DNA of 64,000 bases. Source: Bacillus sp. FJAT-14578 (GTDB lineage Bacteria > Bacillota > Bacilli > Bacillales > Bacillaceae_H). Below the pieces are notes generated by a model, which saw only the letters and a program-made list of their open reading frames with translations, was not told the DNA's origin and made no database searches. The stretch spans positions 1-64,000 of the forward strand of contig NZ_AYSE01000007.1 of assembly GCF_000504165.1 (NCBI RefSeq). Reading direction: 5' to 3'. Shown piece after piece: positions 44,144-52,944 of the stretch; positions within the stretch are counted from its first letter, which is position 1, and each line of letters opens with the position of its first letter. A program made the position numbers and the translations under genes.

Positions 44144-44253
44144 GAGGATGGCTCAACAGGCATAAAAAAACATACCTGTTGAGCCATCCTCCTGAAAAGG
44201 ACCCGTCATGAGAATCCAGTAAAGCTAAGGATTCAGTGACGGGTCCTTTTCAG
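44144..44253. terminator. Two back-to-back long hairpins after GH18 gene
   Basis: Arms of 17 bp at 44144-44160 / 44175-44191 (core GGATGGCTCAACAGG), followed without gap by 17-bp arms at 44192-44208 / 44237-44253 (core AAAAGGACCCGTCA) with an inner GAATCC / GGATTC stem. One or both probably end the GH18 transcript on the minus strand. The second is related to the hairpin at 19194-19256. Confidence 0.7.
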
Positions 44254-44294
44254 TAAAAAATCGTTTTTGTGGTCTGTTTAGGACGTCACTTCTA

Positions 44295-45461
44295 TTATTT
44301 CTTACTGCTTCTTGCTGTACTCTTATTCAAATCTTGCTGTTGCTGTATCGCTTCGGATATCGCACCGGTTAAACTAGCGCCGCCGGCAGCATCATGACCG
44401 GCTTCCCAAAGCATCATTCCGCCGAATCCGTTATCAAGTGCAAGTTTTGTTTTTCGCTGCATCGTATTTCGGCCATTATAATGATAAGTCATCCCGTTCA
44501 CGACTGCGACATCACGCCAGGCATTTTCGGGGTTGTTGTTCACGATGGCGGCATACGAAAGTTGTTTGGCGGACTCGTTTTCCGGCTGTGCGTAAAACGG
44601 AACGCCCAGTACGAGCTTTTCTTTCGGTAGACCTTGTTTCTCGAACAGCCCTGTCCAGTAATGAACGATGTTTTCCGTGAATGGATAAGGAGATAAGTTC
44701 GATGCGTCATATCCGCCGTCCCATTGTCCATCATAGGCCATAATGTTCACATGGTCCACATAGTTGAACATCGACGGCTCAAACAAGACCGCATTCACTT
44801 CCGTTCCGGTCACGCTGTGGATTTTAGAGTAGACGGCGATGGACAGCTCTTTATTTTGAGCATGAAGCTTTTGGCTCAACTCTTTCGTAAAACCGCTCAA
44901 TTGCAGGGCGTCCGCATTGGAACGAGGGTGCTCAAAATCGATGTCGATCCCGTCCAAATTCTCTCGCTCGGCTATGGCTGACAGCTCGTTCACCAATGTC
45001 GTACGGGAAGCGGGATTGGCGATGGCTTCTTTGAAATAGCCGTAAGTTTCTCCGCCGTTCATATGGAACCAGCCGCCTACGGCCAGTATCACTTTTGTGT
45101 CATGCTTATGTGCCAGTTGGACCATCGTCTGCAAATTATTTAAAGCCGTGTCTCCGTTCAATAATATCCGCCCATCTTTCGTCGGGTGAGCGAAGGAGAA
45201 AATGACATGGGTTAACTTCGAATAATCAACCGAGTTTGGATCGCGAAACTCCTGTACGTAGCCCATCAGTACTTTTGGCTGCTCGGGCTTCGGGGGTGTT
45301 TTCGCTTTCGGTTCTTTTTGGGATGCGGGAGCCTGTGCCGTTTTTTTGGGCGTTGATGTTTTTTGTGATTCCTTGTTGTTCGAAAAGAGGACTCCTGCCG
45401 TAAATCCGCCGGCAAACGTCATCATGATCACGAACATAAAAAGCAGTTTGCGTTTTTTCAC
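44295..45461 (-). CDS. Glycosyl hydrolase family 18 (chitinase-like), membrane-anchored
   Basis: A 388-residue protein. N-terminal signal or anchor at 6-27 (LLFMFVIMMTFAGGFTAGVL), a Lys/Pro/Thr-rich linker at about 28-63, then a GH18 barrel. The catalytic motif DGIDIDFE has the proton donor Glu177 with Asp170, Asp173 and Asp175; TKVILAVGGW is the SxGG-like strand. It has no LysM or chitin-binding module. In bacilli such enzymes act on chitin, peptidoglycan-derived GlcNAc oligomers or spore cortex. Acts outside the membrane. Confidence 0.92.
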   Translation of the reverse strand: MKKRKLLFMFVIMMTFAGGFTAGVLFSNNKESQKTSTPKKTAQAPASQKEPKAKTPPKPEQPKVLMGYVQEFRDPNSVDYSKLTHVIFSFAHPTKDGRILLNGDTALNNLQTMVQLAHKHDTKVILAVGGWFHMNGGETYGYFKEAIANPASRTTLVNELSAIAERENLDGIDIDFEHPRSNADALQLSGFTKELSQKLHAQNKELSIAVYSKIHSVTGTEVNAVLFEPSMFNYVDHVNIMAYDGQWDGGYDASNLSPYPFTENIVHYWTGLFEKQGLPKEKLVLGVPFYAQPENESAKQLSYAAIVNNNPENAWRDVAVVNGMTYHYNGRNTMQRKTKLALDNGFGGMMLWEAGHDAAGGASLTGAISEAIQQQQDLNKSTARSSKK

Positions 45462-45520
45462 GATTAGTCTTCCTCTCTTAAACGTTTAGTCCTGTAAAAT
45501 TGTATCATATGAATCCATAT

Positions 45521-45619
45521 AAATAATTGGATATGGGTGGACTTTCATCCACCCATATCCAATTATTTACGTATAAGCGGCAGGCAAGAACCCGGAAGGG
45601 AGCTTGCCTGCCGCTTATA
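45521..45619. terminator. Tandem 20-bp and 17-bp hairpins
   Basis: Perfect 20-bp arms at 45521-45540 / 45549-45568 (core GGATATGGGTGG / CCACCCATATCC), then 17-bp arms at 45572-45588 / 45603-45619 (core AAGCGGCAGGCAAG). The first belongs to the GGACATGGGC hairpin family. No gene in 45462-45851. Confidence 0.7.
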
Positions 45620-45795
45620 TGAGAACCTTTGTAGGCTTGTTCAAGAAGCCTCAAACAAAAAGACTTAGAGAGAAGCGAAGACAAAGTTAACGTTAAAAAA
45701 GTCAGTATGATTTATATATTTACGCATAAATTGATTCGAAATGAGCTGTAACAGGGGGAAACGAAGAATAGTATTGCTATAACATGAATCTGTCT

Positions 45796-45849
45796 TATAT
45801 AAAGAATGGGACATGGGTGCTCTTTTGCCCATGTCCCATTCTTTATATA
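45796..45849 (-). terminator. Terminator of MscS-related gene
   Basis: Perfect 22-bp arms (45796-45817 / 45828-45849; core GGGACATGGG / CCCATGTCCC), loop of ten, two bases from the stop codon. Member of the GGACATGGGC family. Confidence 0.8.
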
Positions 45850-45851
45850 GA

Positions 45852-47366
45852 TTACAATGATTTATTTTCTTCGATCTTCTCATCCAGTTTGCGCAAGTAT
45901 TTCGCGGCGAATTCTTTTCCGCCTAATCCGAAGGAAAGACCGAAGGCAAGAGCGAGTCCACCTAAGATTAAGATAAAGGCCGCATTGACGATTGAGTGGG
46001 CGACACCGAGCTGATCGAGTGCCATAAAGAAAGAGACGGCGATTACCGCGTACTTCGCAACGGATGATAACATGCGGAAAGATGGTCCGCTGACAAGATT
46101 GGCCACAAGGTTTTGCACCAAATTGCCGACATACAGGCCGACCGCTAAAATGACAAGGGCGGCAAACACGTGCGGCAAGTAAGCAATTACACCGGTTCCA
46201 AGTGTGACAAGGAAATCCAAGTGAATAATTTGCAATGCTTCTACGACGAATAAGAAGACGATTAAGATTTGAACAAGTTTTCCAATGATTTGCGATAGCG
46301 TAATGATCGGATTAGAACGAGTTCCTTTGCCAATTCCCATGTTTTTCAACAGTGAGTTAATACCAAGACGTTCCAGCATGCTTGTCACAACTTGGGCCGC
46401 CCATTTGCCGATCCATAAGCCGATCAATACTAACACGACGGCTGTGACGATATTTGGAAGCATCGTTAAAATGTCGTTCAACATCGCAATGGCTGGTTCT
46501 GAAATGCCTCGCACATCTAAACGCTCTAATGCAGCGATGACCGTCGGAATTAAAATCAGGATGTAGACGATATTACCGACGACAGCGGAGAGGGATGTTC
46601 CTTCAAATAATCTCCCTAACCCGAATTTAGCCGTCAACTTTTCAGTCCCAATCGTTTGTAAGAAGCCTGTCACCAAATCGCGTACAAGGCGGGCGATAAA
46701 CCAGCCGATAAATAGAATGAGAGCAGCTGCCAGCAGTTTTGGCAAGAAAGCCAGTATTTTTTCCATCATACCGGCAAAAGGACCGGCAATGCCGTCAATT
46801 TCAAGGGCCGACAGAACACCCGGCAAGAATAAGAACAGAGTAAAGTAGAACACAAGCTTGGCAACACGATCGATGATATTCACCGCATCTGCTTCCGTTT
46901 TGGCCGCATTCACCTTCGTTAATGTTCTGCCGACACCCGCTGATTTTCCGACTCTGCGGACGAGCATCGCCAGAAGGGACGCAATCACCCAGCCTGCGGC
47001 TAAAAGAAGGGCCGCTTTTAAAATGTTCGGAATCGCTCCGGTAATGGATGAAAGCATACCGACAAGCGGTGTCGCGATAAAGCTTAACTCCAAAATGTTG
47101 AATACGATAATCAATACGAATACAAGAGCCAGGTAATATACCATTTTTCCAATGATTTTTTCCGGAGGGTATGTCCGATTTTCCAGCCCCGAAAATAATT
47201 TGTTATCGAGTTTCGTTTTATGTAGTAGTTTTTCCGTGCCGTTGCCGATCGCTTTTGCGATGATCCAGCCAATCAACAAAACGGCTAATGCCAATAAAAA
47301 TTCCGGGAGCATCCCGGCGTAGTCGGACCAATCCGTCCAGACATAAGTTTGATTCATCTGTTTCAC
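45852..47366 (-). CDS. MscS-related membrane protein with repeated TM helices
   Basis: A 504-residue membrane protein with about ten or more helices. A unit of one helix ending in an amphipathic segment recurs about five times: LIGWIIAKAIGNG, AAGWVIASLLAMLV, FIGWFIARLVRDLV, LIGLWIGKWAAQVV and AVGLYVGNLVQNLV (conserved TM-helix repeat family, PF05552 type). The C-terminus ALAFGLSFGLGGKEFAAKYL resembles the pore-lining helix of MscS, but the usual C-terminal beta and vestibule domains are absent. A mechanosensitive or osmotic role is therefore likely but not certain. CAAGGAGTG precedes the ATG. Confidence 0.88.
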   Translation of the reverse strand: MKQMNQTYVWTDWSDYAGMLPEFLLALAVLLIGWIIAKAIGNGTEKLLHKTKLDNKLFSGLENRTYPPEKIIGKMVYYLALVFVLIIVFNILELSFIATPLVGMLSSITGAIPNILKAALLLAAGWVIASLLAMLVRRVGKSAGVGRTLTKVNAAKTEADAVNIIDRVAKLVFYFTLFLFLPGVLSALEIDGIAGPFAGMMEKILAFLPKLLAAALILFIGWFIARLVRDLVTGFLQTIGTEKLTAKFGLGRLFEGTSLSAVVGNIVYILILIPTVIAALERLDVRGISEPAIAMLNDILTMLPNIVTAVVLVLIGLWIGKWAAQVVTSMLERLGINSLLKNMGIGKGTRSNPIITLSQIIGKLVQILIVFLFVVEALQIIHLDFLVTLGTGVIAYLPHVFAALVILAVGLYVGNLVQNLVANLVSGPSFRMLSSVAKYAVIAVSFFMALDQLGVAHSIVNAAFILILGGLALAFGLSFGLGGKEFAAKYLRKLDEKIEENKSL

Positions 47367-47604
47367 TCCTTGTTTGTGTTGTATGGTAGTTGTTACCCGA
47401 AGTGAAACAGATGTTAAACCTCAAATTTTTCAGCATTGCCTTGCTTATCTAGCCGCAATGGATGATTCCTTTCCCAGGAAAAATGCCAAGACCTAGCGTA
47501 AACTTGAAATAAAGAATATAATTTGTGTTAGGTAAACTTTTTGTCGTGATTTTAAATAAACGGCATAAAGTGGATATTCCGGTAAGGAAGAACTTCATAT
47601 GGTA

Positions 47605-47887
47605 TTGGAATAGGTGTAGTCGTTTCATAACGAATACTTAAAAGGGAAGCCGGTGCAAATCCGGCACGGTCCCGCCGCTGTAAAGGTGAGTCCTATGCAA
47701 AAAGTCACTGGATCATATCTGGGAAGACGCATGGAGATGATGAACCTAAGTCAGAAAATCTGCCCATTCTAAAAACGCTGTTAGACCTACGGGAGATAGG
47801 GAGGTGTTAGAGTGCTGGAAGATCAATTTATTCTTACATAATAGGCATTTCTAACCTTTTTGTTCTGGTTGGAAATGCTTTTTTTAT
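47605..47887 (+). promoter_or_regulatory. Cobalamin riboswitch with terminator
   Basis: GGGAAGCCGGTGCAAATCCGG, with CACGGTCCCGCCGCTGTAA, is the conserved core; AAGTCACTGG, CTGGGAAGACGC and the B12 box AAGTCAGAAAATCTGCC (47748-47764) follow in the expected order. A terminator (GCATTTCtAACC / GGTTgGAAATGC plus T7, 47844-47887) stands before the nikA start. Cobalamin should switch off the downstream transporter. The remaining gap 47367-47604 shows no gene. Confidence 0.95.
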
Positions 47888-47937
47888 GGCTTTTTTATTT
47901 TTTGATAACAGAAATTTTATATTGAAGGTGAGAAAAC

Positions 47938-49566
47938 GTGTTGTTAAAACAATCTAATTTATTCCGGCCTTTTATTGGGCTGGTAGTCATTCTAGCAATC
48001 TTTGTAACTGGTTGCAGCAACGCAGCAAAAGATCAAGACAATGCATCAGACAAAGAGCAAGCAAAAGTTGTTACTTTTTCCTGGTCTGGAGATATAGGTG
48101 ACTTAAATCCACATACATATTTTCCGAATCAGTGGTTTTCGCAGGCTATGGTATATGAATCTCTTGTTTACTACGGTGAAGGCGGAGAAATTAAGCCTTG
48201 GCTGGCGGAGAGCTGGGATATATCGAAAGATGGAAAAGAATATGTATTTCACCTGAGGGAAGGTGTTACATTTTCCGATGGTTCACCATTTAATGCTGCC
48301 ATCGTCAAGAAAAACTTTGATACCGTTTTAGCTAATGCCTCACAACATGAATGGATGGAATTAATAAACCAAATCAAAGCGACAGAAGCAGTGGATGAAT
48401 TCACATTTAAACTGACTTTGCACAATCCGTATTACCCGACTCTTCAAGAATTAACTTACATCAGGCCTTTAAGATTTGTAGGAGAAGCGGCTTTTCCAGA
48501 CAGCGGAAATACATTTGAAGGGCTCAAAGAACCGATTGGCACAGGTCCGTGGGTATTGAGCGAATATAAGAAAAATGAAGAGGCTGTATTTACAAGAAAC
48601 GAAAAATATTGGGGAACGAAGCCGAAAGTAGACAGGGTGGTTGTAAAAGTCGTCCCTGACGGTGAGTCTCGAGTCTTAGCTTTTGAGAAAAAGGAAATCG
48701 ATTTTATTTTTGGTAACGGGGTCATTAGCCAAGATTCATTCCAGTTTCTGAAGGAATCAGGAAAATATGAAACAAAATTATCAGAACCTACAGCTACAAG
48801 GGCGCTGCTTTTTAATACGAACAGAGAAGCGCTCAAAGACCTTAAATTACGGTTAGCTCTCCAACACGCTTTTAATAAACAGGCTGTGATCGATCATATC
48901 TTTTACGGGACGGAAAAAAAGGCTGACACTTTGTTTGCGCCTACCATTCCTTACACAAGGATTGATGTAAAACCGTATGAATACAATGCAAAAAAAGCGA
49001 AACAATTATTGGATGAAGCGGGATGGAAACAAGTAGAAGGGAAACCATTTCGTGAAAAGGCTGGAGAAACATTACAACTGGAATTACTGTTCATTAGCAC
49101 AGACAACGTCCAAAAAGCGATTGCGGAATATGCCCAAGGAGAGTTTAGAAAACTGGGGATCGATGTTAAGTTGATTAGTAAGGAAGAAGAGAATTTTTGG
49201 GCAACGGCGAATGAAGGCGGTTTTGATTTATTATTTACGGCAAGCTGGGGGGTACCGTTTGATCCACATTCCTATTTATCTGCTATAACGACAGCTTCGG
49301 AAGGTGGAAGTCCCGATCATAAAGCTCTATTAGGGCTGCCGGTAAAGAAAGAATTAGACGGAAAAATCAAGGAAGTATTATTAAGTACAGACGAAGAAAA
49401 GCGAAAAATGTTATATAAAGATATTTTAACGACATTGCACGAACAAGCTGCTTACTTACCGATCTCTTATCAGTCTAATGTAGCGGTTTATCATAAAAAT
49501 ATAAGCGGAGTAAATTTCTTGCCTCAAGAATATGAGGTGCCGTTCACTTCAATTGATGTCAATTGA
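47938..49566 (+). CDS. nikA: Nickel/cobalt ABC transporter substrate-binding lipoprotein
   Basis: A 542-residue family 5 binding protein, similar throughout to Escherichia coli NikA as I recall it: LNPHTYFPNQWFSQAMVYES, PYYPTLQELTYIRPLRF, EPIGTGPWVLSEYKKNE and TLFAPTIPYTRI. Lipoprotein signal with Cys26 in IFVTGCSNAA. GTG start behind GAAGGTGAG. Cobalamin riboswitch control points to cobalt, possibly with nickel, as cargo. Permeases follow at once, but no ATPase genes are present. Confidence 0.93.
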   Translation: MLLKQSNLFRPFIGLVVILAIFVTGCSNAAKDQDNASDKEQAKVVTFSWSGDIGDLNPHTYFPNQWFSQAMVYESLVYYGEGGEIKPWLAESWDISKDGKEYVFHLREGVTFSDGSPFNAAIVKKNFDTVLANASQHEWMELINQIKATEAVDEFTFKLTLHNPYYPTLQELTYIRPLRFVGEAAFPDSGNTFEGLKEPIGTGPWVLSEYKKNEEAVFTRNEKYWGTKPKVDRVVVKVVPDGESRVLAFEKKEIDFIFGNGVISQDSFQFLKESGKYETKLSEPTATRALLFNTNREALKDLKLRLALQHAFNKQAVIDHIFYGTEKKADTLFAPTIPYTRIDVKPYEYNAKKAKQLLDEAGWKQVEGKPFREKAGETLQLELLFISTDNVQKAIAEYAQGEFRKLGIDVKLISKEEENFWATANEGGFDLLFTASWGVPFDPHSYLSAITTASEGGSPDHKALLGLPVKKELDGKIKEVLLSTDEEKRKMLYKDILTTLHEQAAYLPISYQSNVAVYHKNISGVNFLPQEYEVPFTSIDVN

Positions 49567-49581
49567 AGGGGGGAGCATTAA

Positions 49582-50523
49582 ATGGGTTGGTTTATTGTTA
49601 AACGTCTTACAAGCTTAATTCCAATATTATTTGGAATTTCCCTCATCACTTTTAGCTTGATCCACTTAACTCCCGGAGATCCGGCAACAGCTTACTTAAG
49701 GGCATCACACATTCCTCCTACGGATGAGGCAGTGGCTGCCCTTCGAATGGAACTGGGACTGGACAAGCCTCTTTATGCCCAGTATTTAGAGTGGTTGGGA
49801 AACGTGATTCAATTGGATTTAGGAATGTCGTATGTATCGAAGGAATCTGTATGGAACGAAATCATGCTGTATTTTTTTCCGACAGTTCAACTAGCATTAG
49901 CTTCATGTATCCTTATTGTTGTTATTGGTTTACCAATTGGAATGATTTCTGCTGTTTACAAGGGGAAATTGGTTGATCAAGTTAGTAGAATAATAGCTTT
50001 TATTAGTGTTTCGATGCCTGCTTTTTGGTTCGGATTTCTCTTGATTTATTTTTTATCGGTAAAGCTAGATTTGTTTCCTGTATTGGGAAGAGGGACCTTT
50101 GCTCATTTAGTGCTTCCTTCCTTGACATTGGCTCTTCCTTATATAGGTACGTATATGCGATTGCTTCGGGCCAGTATGCTGGAAGATTTGAACGAGCCGT
50201 TTGTACTGTATGCCAGAGCGAGAGGGATGCGCGAAAGACTGATCATTAGCCGGCATGTCTTAAAAAAGTCGTTATTACCCGTGTTAACTGGATTTGGTAT
50301 GAGCTTTGGGAACATGCTAAGCGGAGCTGTTATCGTTGAAACTGTTTTTGCTTGGCCCGGCATGGGACAGTTATTTGTCACGTCTATTTTAAGTAGAGAT
50401 TATCCGATGATTCAGGGTTGTTTATTGTTTATGGGGGTGATTTTTGTAGTCTGCAATCTCCTCGTAGATCTTGCCTATGCTTTCCTGGATCCCCGTATAC
50501 GATGGGAAGGAGAGCAAGAATAG
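49582..50523 (+). CDS. nikB: Nickel/cobalt ABC transporter permease NikB-like
   Basis: A 313-residue DppB/NikB-type permease with about six helices; N-terminus GWFIVKRLTSLIPILFGISL and loop YARARGMRERLIISRHVLKK for ATPase contact. 15 bp after nikA, preceded by GGGGGGAG. Its stop TAG overlaps the GTG of the next gene. Confidence 0.93.
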   Translation: MGWFIVKRLTSLIPILFGISLITFSLIHLTPGDPATAYLRASHIPPTDEAVAALRMELGLDKPLYAQYLEWLGNVIQLDLGMSYVSKESVWNEIMLYFFPTVQLALASCILIVVIGLPIGMISAVYKGKLVDQVSRIIAFISVSMPAFWFGFLLIYFLSVKLDLFPVLGRGTFAHLVLPSLTLALPYIGTYMRLLRASMLEDLNEPFVLYARARGMRERLIISRHVLKKSLLPVLTGFGMSFGNMLSGAVIVETVFAWPGMGQLFVTSILSRDYPMIQGCLLFMGVIFVVCNLLVDLAYAFLDPRIRWEGEQE

Positions 50524-51353
50524 TGTTGCAAAATGTGAGACAAAAGCTGCTGTCACATAAGCTTATGATGATCAGCAGTATGATTCTTTTCTTCATTACG
50601 GTACTGGCTCTTTTTGCTCCTTTTTTCGCTCCTCATGATCCGAATTTGGGTGATATCGCTCATAAACTGCAGGGGCCTTCCTCCCAATTTCCATTGGGGA
50701 CCGATCATTTAGGGAGAGATATACTATCTCGATTAATCTATGGGACAAGGACCTCATTAGGAACGGCTTTCCTTATCATGGGGCTGACGATGATGATTAG
50801 CATCCCGCTTGGTATATATGCAGGTTTTAGAGGCGGTAAGGTTGATTATTTCTTCATGAGAATGTGTGATATTCTCATGGCATTTCCAAGCTTTCTTCTA
50901 TCCTTGGCTTTGGTCGGAATCATGGGCTCAGGTCTTTTCAATCTCATTTTGGCGATGGTGGTTGTCCAATGGGTTTTTTATGCTCGCGTCATTCGAGGAA
51001 TGGTCCTTAGTGTAAAGGAGCAAAACTTTATCTTAGCGGCCCAAGTATACGGGACATCAAGGCTGGCCATTGTTATTAAACATATTTTACCCGCTATTAT
51101 TTCTCAAGTTATTGTATTAGCTTTCATGGACATCGGAGGCGTTATTTTAGCTATTTCTGGCCTCTCCTTTTTAGGTCTTGGCATACAGCCGCCCGGGGCA
51201 GAGTGGGGAATGATGATTAATGACAGTAAGCCATTTTTTAGAAATAATCCTTCATTGATGCTGTACCCGGGTATGATGATCTTCATCGTCGTGATCGCTT
51301 TCAACTTATTCGGCGAAGCCTTGAGGGATGCTCTCGACTCAAAAAAAGAATAA
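50523..51353 (+). CDS. nikC: Nickel/cobalt ABC transporter permease NikC-like
   Basis: A 276-residue DppC/NikC-type permease. Start at GTG 50523, which overlaps the nikB stop (TAGTG) and has AAGGAGAG upstream; an ATG at 50418 lies far inside nikB. Typical segments: PLGTDHLGRDILSRLIYGTR, FLSLALVGIMGSG and FLGLGIQPPGAEWGMMINDS. Instead of nikD and nikE, a MITE-like element follows its stop, with the stop codon inside the target duplication. The transporter must use ATPases encoded elsewhere or is incomplete. Confidence 0.92.
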   Translation: MLQNVRQKLLSHKLMMISSMILFFITVLALFAPFFAPHDPNLGDIAHKLQGPSSQFPLGTDHLGRDILSRLIYGTRTSLGTAFLIMGLTMMISIPLGIYAGFRGGKVDYFFMRMCDILMAFPSFLLSLALVGIMGSGLFNLILAMVVVQWVFYARVIRGMVLSVKEQNFILAAQVYGTSRLAIVIKHILPAIISQVIVLAFMDIGGVILAISGLSFLGLGIQPPGAEWGMMINDSKPFFRNNPSLMLYPGMMIFIVVIAFNLFGEALRDALDSKKE

Positions 51354-51361
51354 AAGGGGAT

Positions 51362-51562
51362 GTTCAAAAAGTCCGGGAAAAATGACCGTCGAAATTACTT
51401 GCACAGGAAGTGCTGATCCGACGTTCGCCACAGGACGTGGCGGTTCTTAGTCGGGCTTCATAAGCTTGTCTCTCCGCTACTCACGTATTAACAGCATACG
51501 CTCCGTTGCTCGAGACGGCGCTTCCTTGAACTTCTCGGTCCTTTTTGTCCTCCTTTTTGAAC
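51362..51562 (+). mobile_element. MITE-like element GTTCAAAAAG, copy 2 (201 bp) with 10-bp target duplication
   Basis: Ends GTTCAAAAAG / CTTTTTGAAC. TAAAAGGGGA stands on both sides (51351-51360 and 51569-51578), so the duplication starts with the nikC stop codon TAA. It has about 59 bp more in its interior (GCACAGGAAGTGCTGATCCG, GTGGCGGTTCTTAGTCGGGC) than copies 1 and 3, so these are deletion derivatives of the longer form or the reverse. Confidence 0.85.
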
Positions 51563-51621
51563 ACACACTAAAAGGGGAAATGGAAGCTGGTTCGACAGTT
51601 TGTTATGGAGTAGCCTGTCGG

Positions 51622-51676
51622 CAAAACAAAAAGCTTGCGAAGAAAGTATGTCTTTCCCCGCAAGCTTTTTGTTTTG
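51622..51676 (-). terminator. Terminator of tatA
   Basis: 18-bp arms CAAAACAAAAAGCTTGCG / CGCAAGCTTTTTGTTTTG, immediately downstream of tatA on the minus strand. Confidence 0.85.
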
Positions 51677-51691
51677 GTATAGGCAATCCAT

Positions 51692-51859
51692 TTATTTTTT
51701 GTCCGCAGGCTTGTCATCATCCATAATCCCGCGCGTCGCATCTTTAAACTCTCTTAATGTTTTCCCTGCCGCTTTTCCAAGCTCCGGCAATTTTTTTGGT
51801 CCGAATAAAAGTAAAGCCACAAATAAAATGATCGCAACTTCTCCGAATCCTAAGCTCAT
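51692..51859 (-). CDS. tatA: Twin-arginine translocase subunit TatA
   Basis: A 55-residue TatA-type protein: membrane helix GEVAIILFVALLLFGPKKLP, then the hinge and amphipathic helix ELGKAAGKTLREFKD, and a short charged tail. TatA forms the size-variable protein pore of the Tat export pathway. TAGGAGCG precedes the ATG. No tatC is adjacent; in several bacilli TatA paralogues stand alone. A MITE-like copy lies 47 bp upstream of its start, where the promoter would be. Confidence 0.93.
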   Translation of the reverse strand: MSLGFGEVAIILFVALLLFGPKKLPELGKAAGKTLREFKDATRGIMDDDKPADKK

Positions 51860-51905
51860 GTAGATCGCTCCTAAGTTTTAAAATGAAAAGCTCATTTAAG
51901 AGGAT

Positions 51906-52047
51906 GTTCAAAAAGTCCGGGAAAAATGACCGTCGAATTTCCACGTCAGCTTGCTTTTCCGCTACTCACGTATTAATAGCATACGCTCCGTTGCTCAAAG
52001 CGGCGCTTCCTTGAACTTCTCGGTCCTTTTTGTCCTCCTTTTTGAAC
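51906..52047 (+). mobile_element. MITE-like element GTTCAAAAAG, copy 3 (142 bp)
   Basis: Same ends as copies 1 and 2, same short form as copy 1 in the opposite orientation. Flanks TTTAAGAGGA and CTTTAAGTG share TTTAAG. Lies between tatA and rpiA, which point away from it. Confidence 0.82.
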
Positions 52048-52190
52048 ACACACTTTAAGTGTTATTTTCTTCATTATAACAGAACGCAACGTTCCATGTC
52101 GCTCTCACTTTTTGAAAAATTACCGACACCTTTATTTCAAAGGTTTTTCCAAATGCAAAAACGGTAAAAATGAAGAGAGAGGTGAAAAGG

Positions 52191-52862
52191 ATGAACGAAA
52201 AACAGTTGGTTGGAGAACAGGCGGCCGAGTTCGTAAAAGACGGAATGGTCGTCGGGCTCGGAACGGGTTCGACCGTATATTATACATTGAAAAAGCTTGG
52301 AGAACGCGTTCAAGAGGGGCTTTCCATTCAAGGCATTCCGACATCGGTTCAAACGGAAACCATTGCAAAGGAGTTCGGCATTCCCCTTACGAATTTCCTG
52401 GAAGTCGATTATATTGATCTTGCCATTGACGGGGCGGATGAGGTGGATCCGAATTTGAACTTGACGAAAGGGGGAGGAGGGGCGCTCCTTCGCGAAAAAA
52501 TCATCGCCAAAGCGGCCAAAAAATTCATCGTTGTCGCCGATTCCTCCAAACTCGTTGAAAAGCTGGGCACCTTTTTGCTGCCGGTTGAAGTGGTTCCGTT
52601 TGGTTTCAGCATGACAGAGCGCCATATCCGTGAACTCGGCTGTTCGCCGGAAATGCGGCTGAAAGAGGGGAAACCGTTCATCACCGATAACGGAAACTAC
52701 ATTTTCGACTACAATTTCCCGGACATTCCATATCCGGAAACTCTGGAGCGCAAGCTGAACATGATTCCCGGAGTCGTCGAAAACGGCCTGTTTGTCGGAA
52801 TGACCGATGTACTTGTGAGCGTGGATGAACATCAACATATCGTGACAAAGTCCTCCTGTTAA
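52191..52862 (+). CDS. rpiA: Ribose-5-phosphate isomerase A
   Basis: A 223-residue RpiA that interconverts ribose 5-phosphate and ribulose 5-phosphate. Motifs: GMVVGLGTGSTVYYTLKKLG, DLAIDGADEVDPNLNLTKGG, GGALLREKIIAKAAKKFIVV and the C-terminal VENGLFVGMTDVL. Catalytic Asp (DGADE) and Glu lie in these blocks. Start at ATG 52191 behind AGAGAGGTG rather than 52170. The pathway link with xylA/xylB is functional, not positional. Confidence 0.96.
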   Translation: MNEKQLVGEQAAEFVKDGMVVGLGTGSTVYYTLKKLGERVQEGLSIQGIPTSVQTETIAKEFGIPLTNFLEVDYIDLAIDGADEVDPNLNLTKGGGGALLREKIIAKAAKKFIVVADSSKLVEKLGTFLLPVEVVPFGFSMTERHIRELGCSPEMRLKEGKPFITDNGNYIFDYNFPDIPYPETLERKLNMIPGVVENGLFVGMTDVLVSVDEHQHIVTKSSC

Positions 52863-52883
52863 GACGGGGGACTTTGTTGTTTG
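52846..52883 (+). terminator. Terminator of rpiA
   Basis: CAAAGTC / GACTTTG with inner CC / GG, overlapping the last codons and stop of rpiA, then TTGTTTG. Confidence 0.7.
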
Positions 52884-52901
52884 CCCCGCATTAACGGGCA
52901 G
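52879..52901 (-). repeat. Family C repeat, left part, split by IS110
   Basis: GTTTGCCCCGCATTAACGGG followed by CAG is the inverted form of the conserved end of family C. In intact copies, read in this direction, CAG is followed by TAAGACnCCCACT; here that continuation is found at 54494, after the insertion sequence. Confidence 0.75.
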
Positions 52902-52944
52902 CCAATCATGATGCAAAGCTTCACCAATCATGATGAAAATGAGA

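Noticed and set aside
52902..52935. Direct repeat CCAATCATGATG as possible target duplication or short CRISPR-like pair
   Set aside because: Only two copies 22 bp apart, both at the left tip of the IS110 element; better explained as part of the element end.
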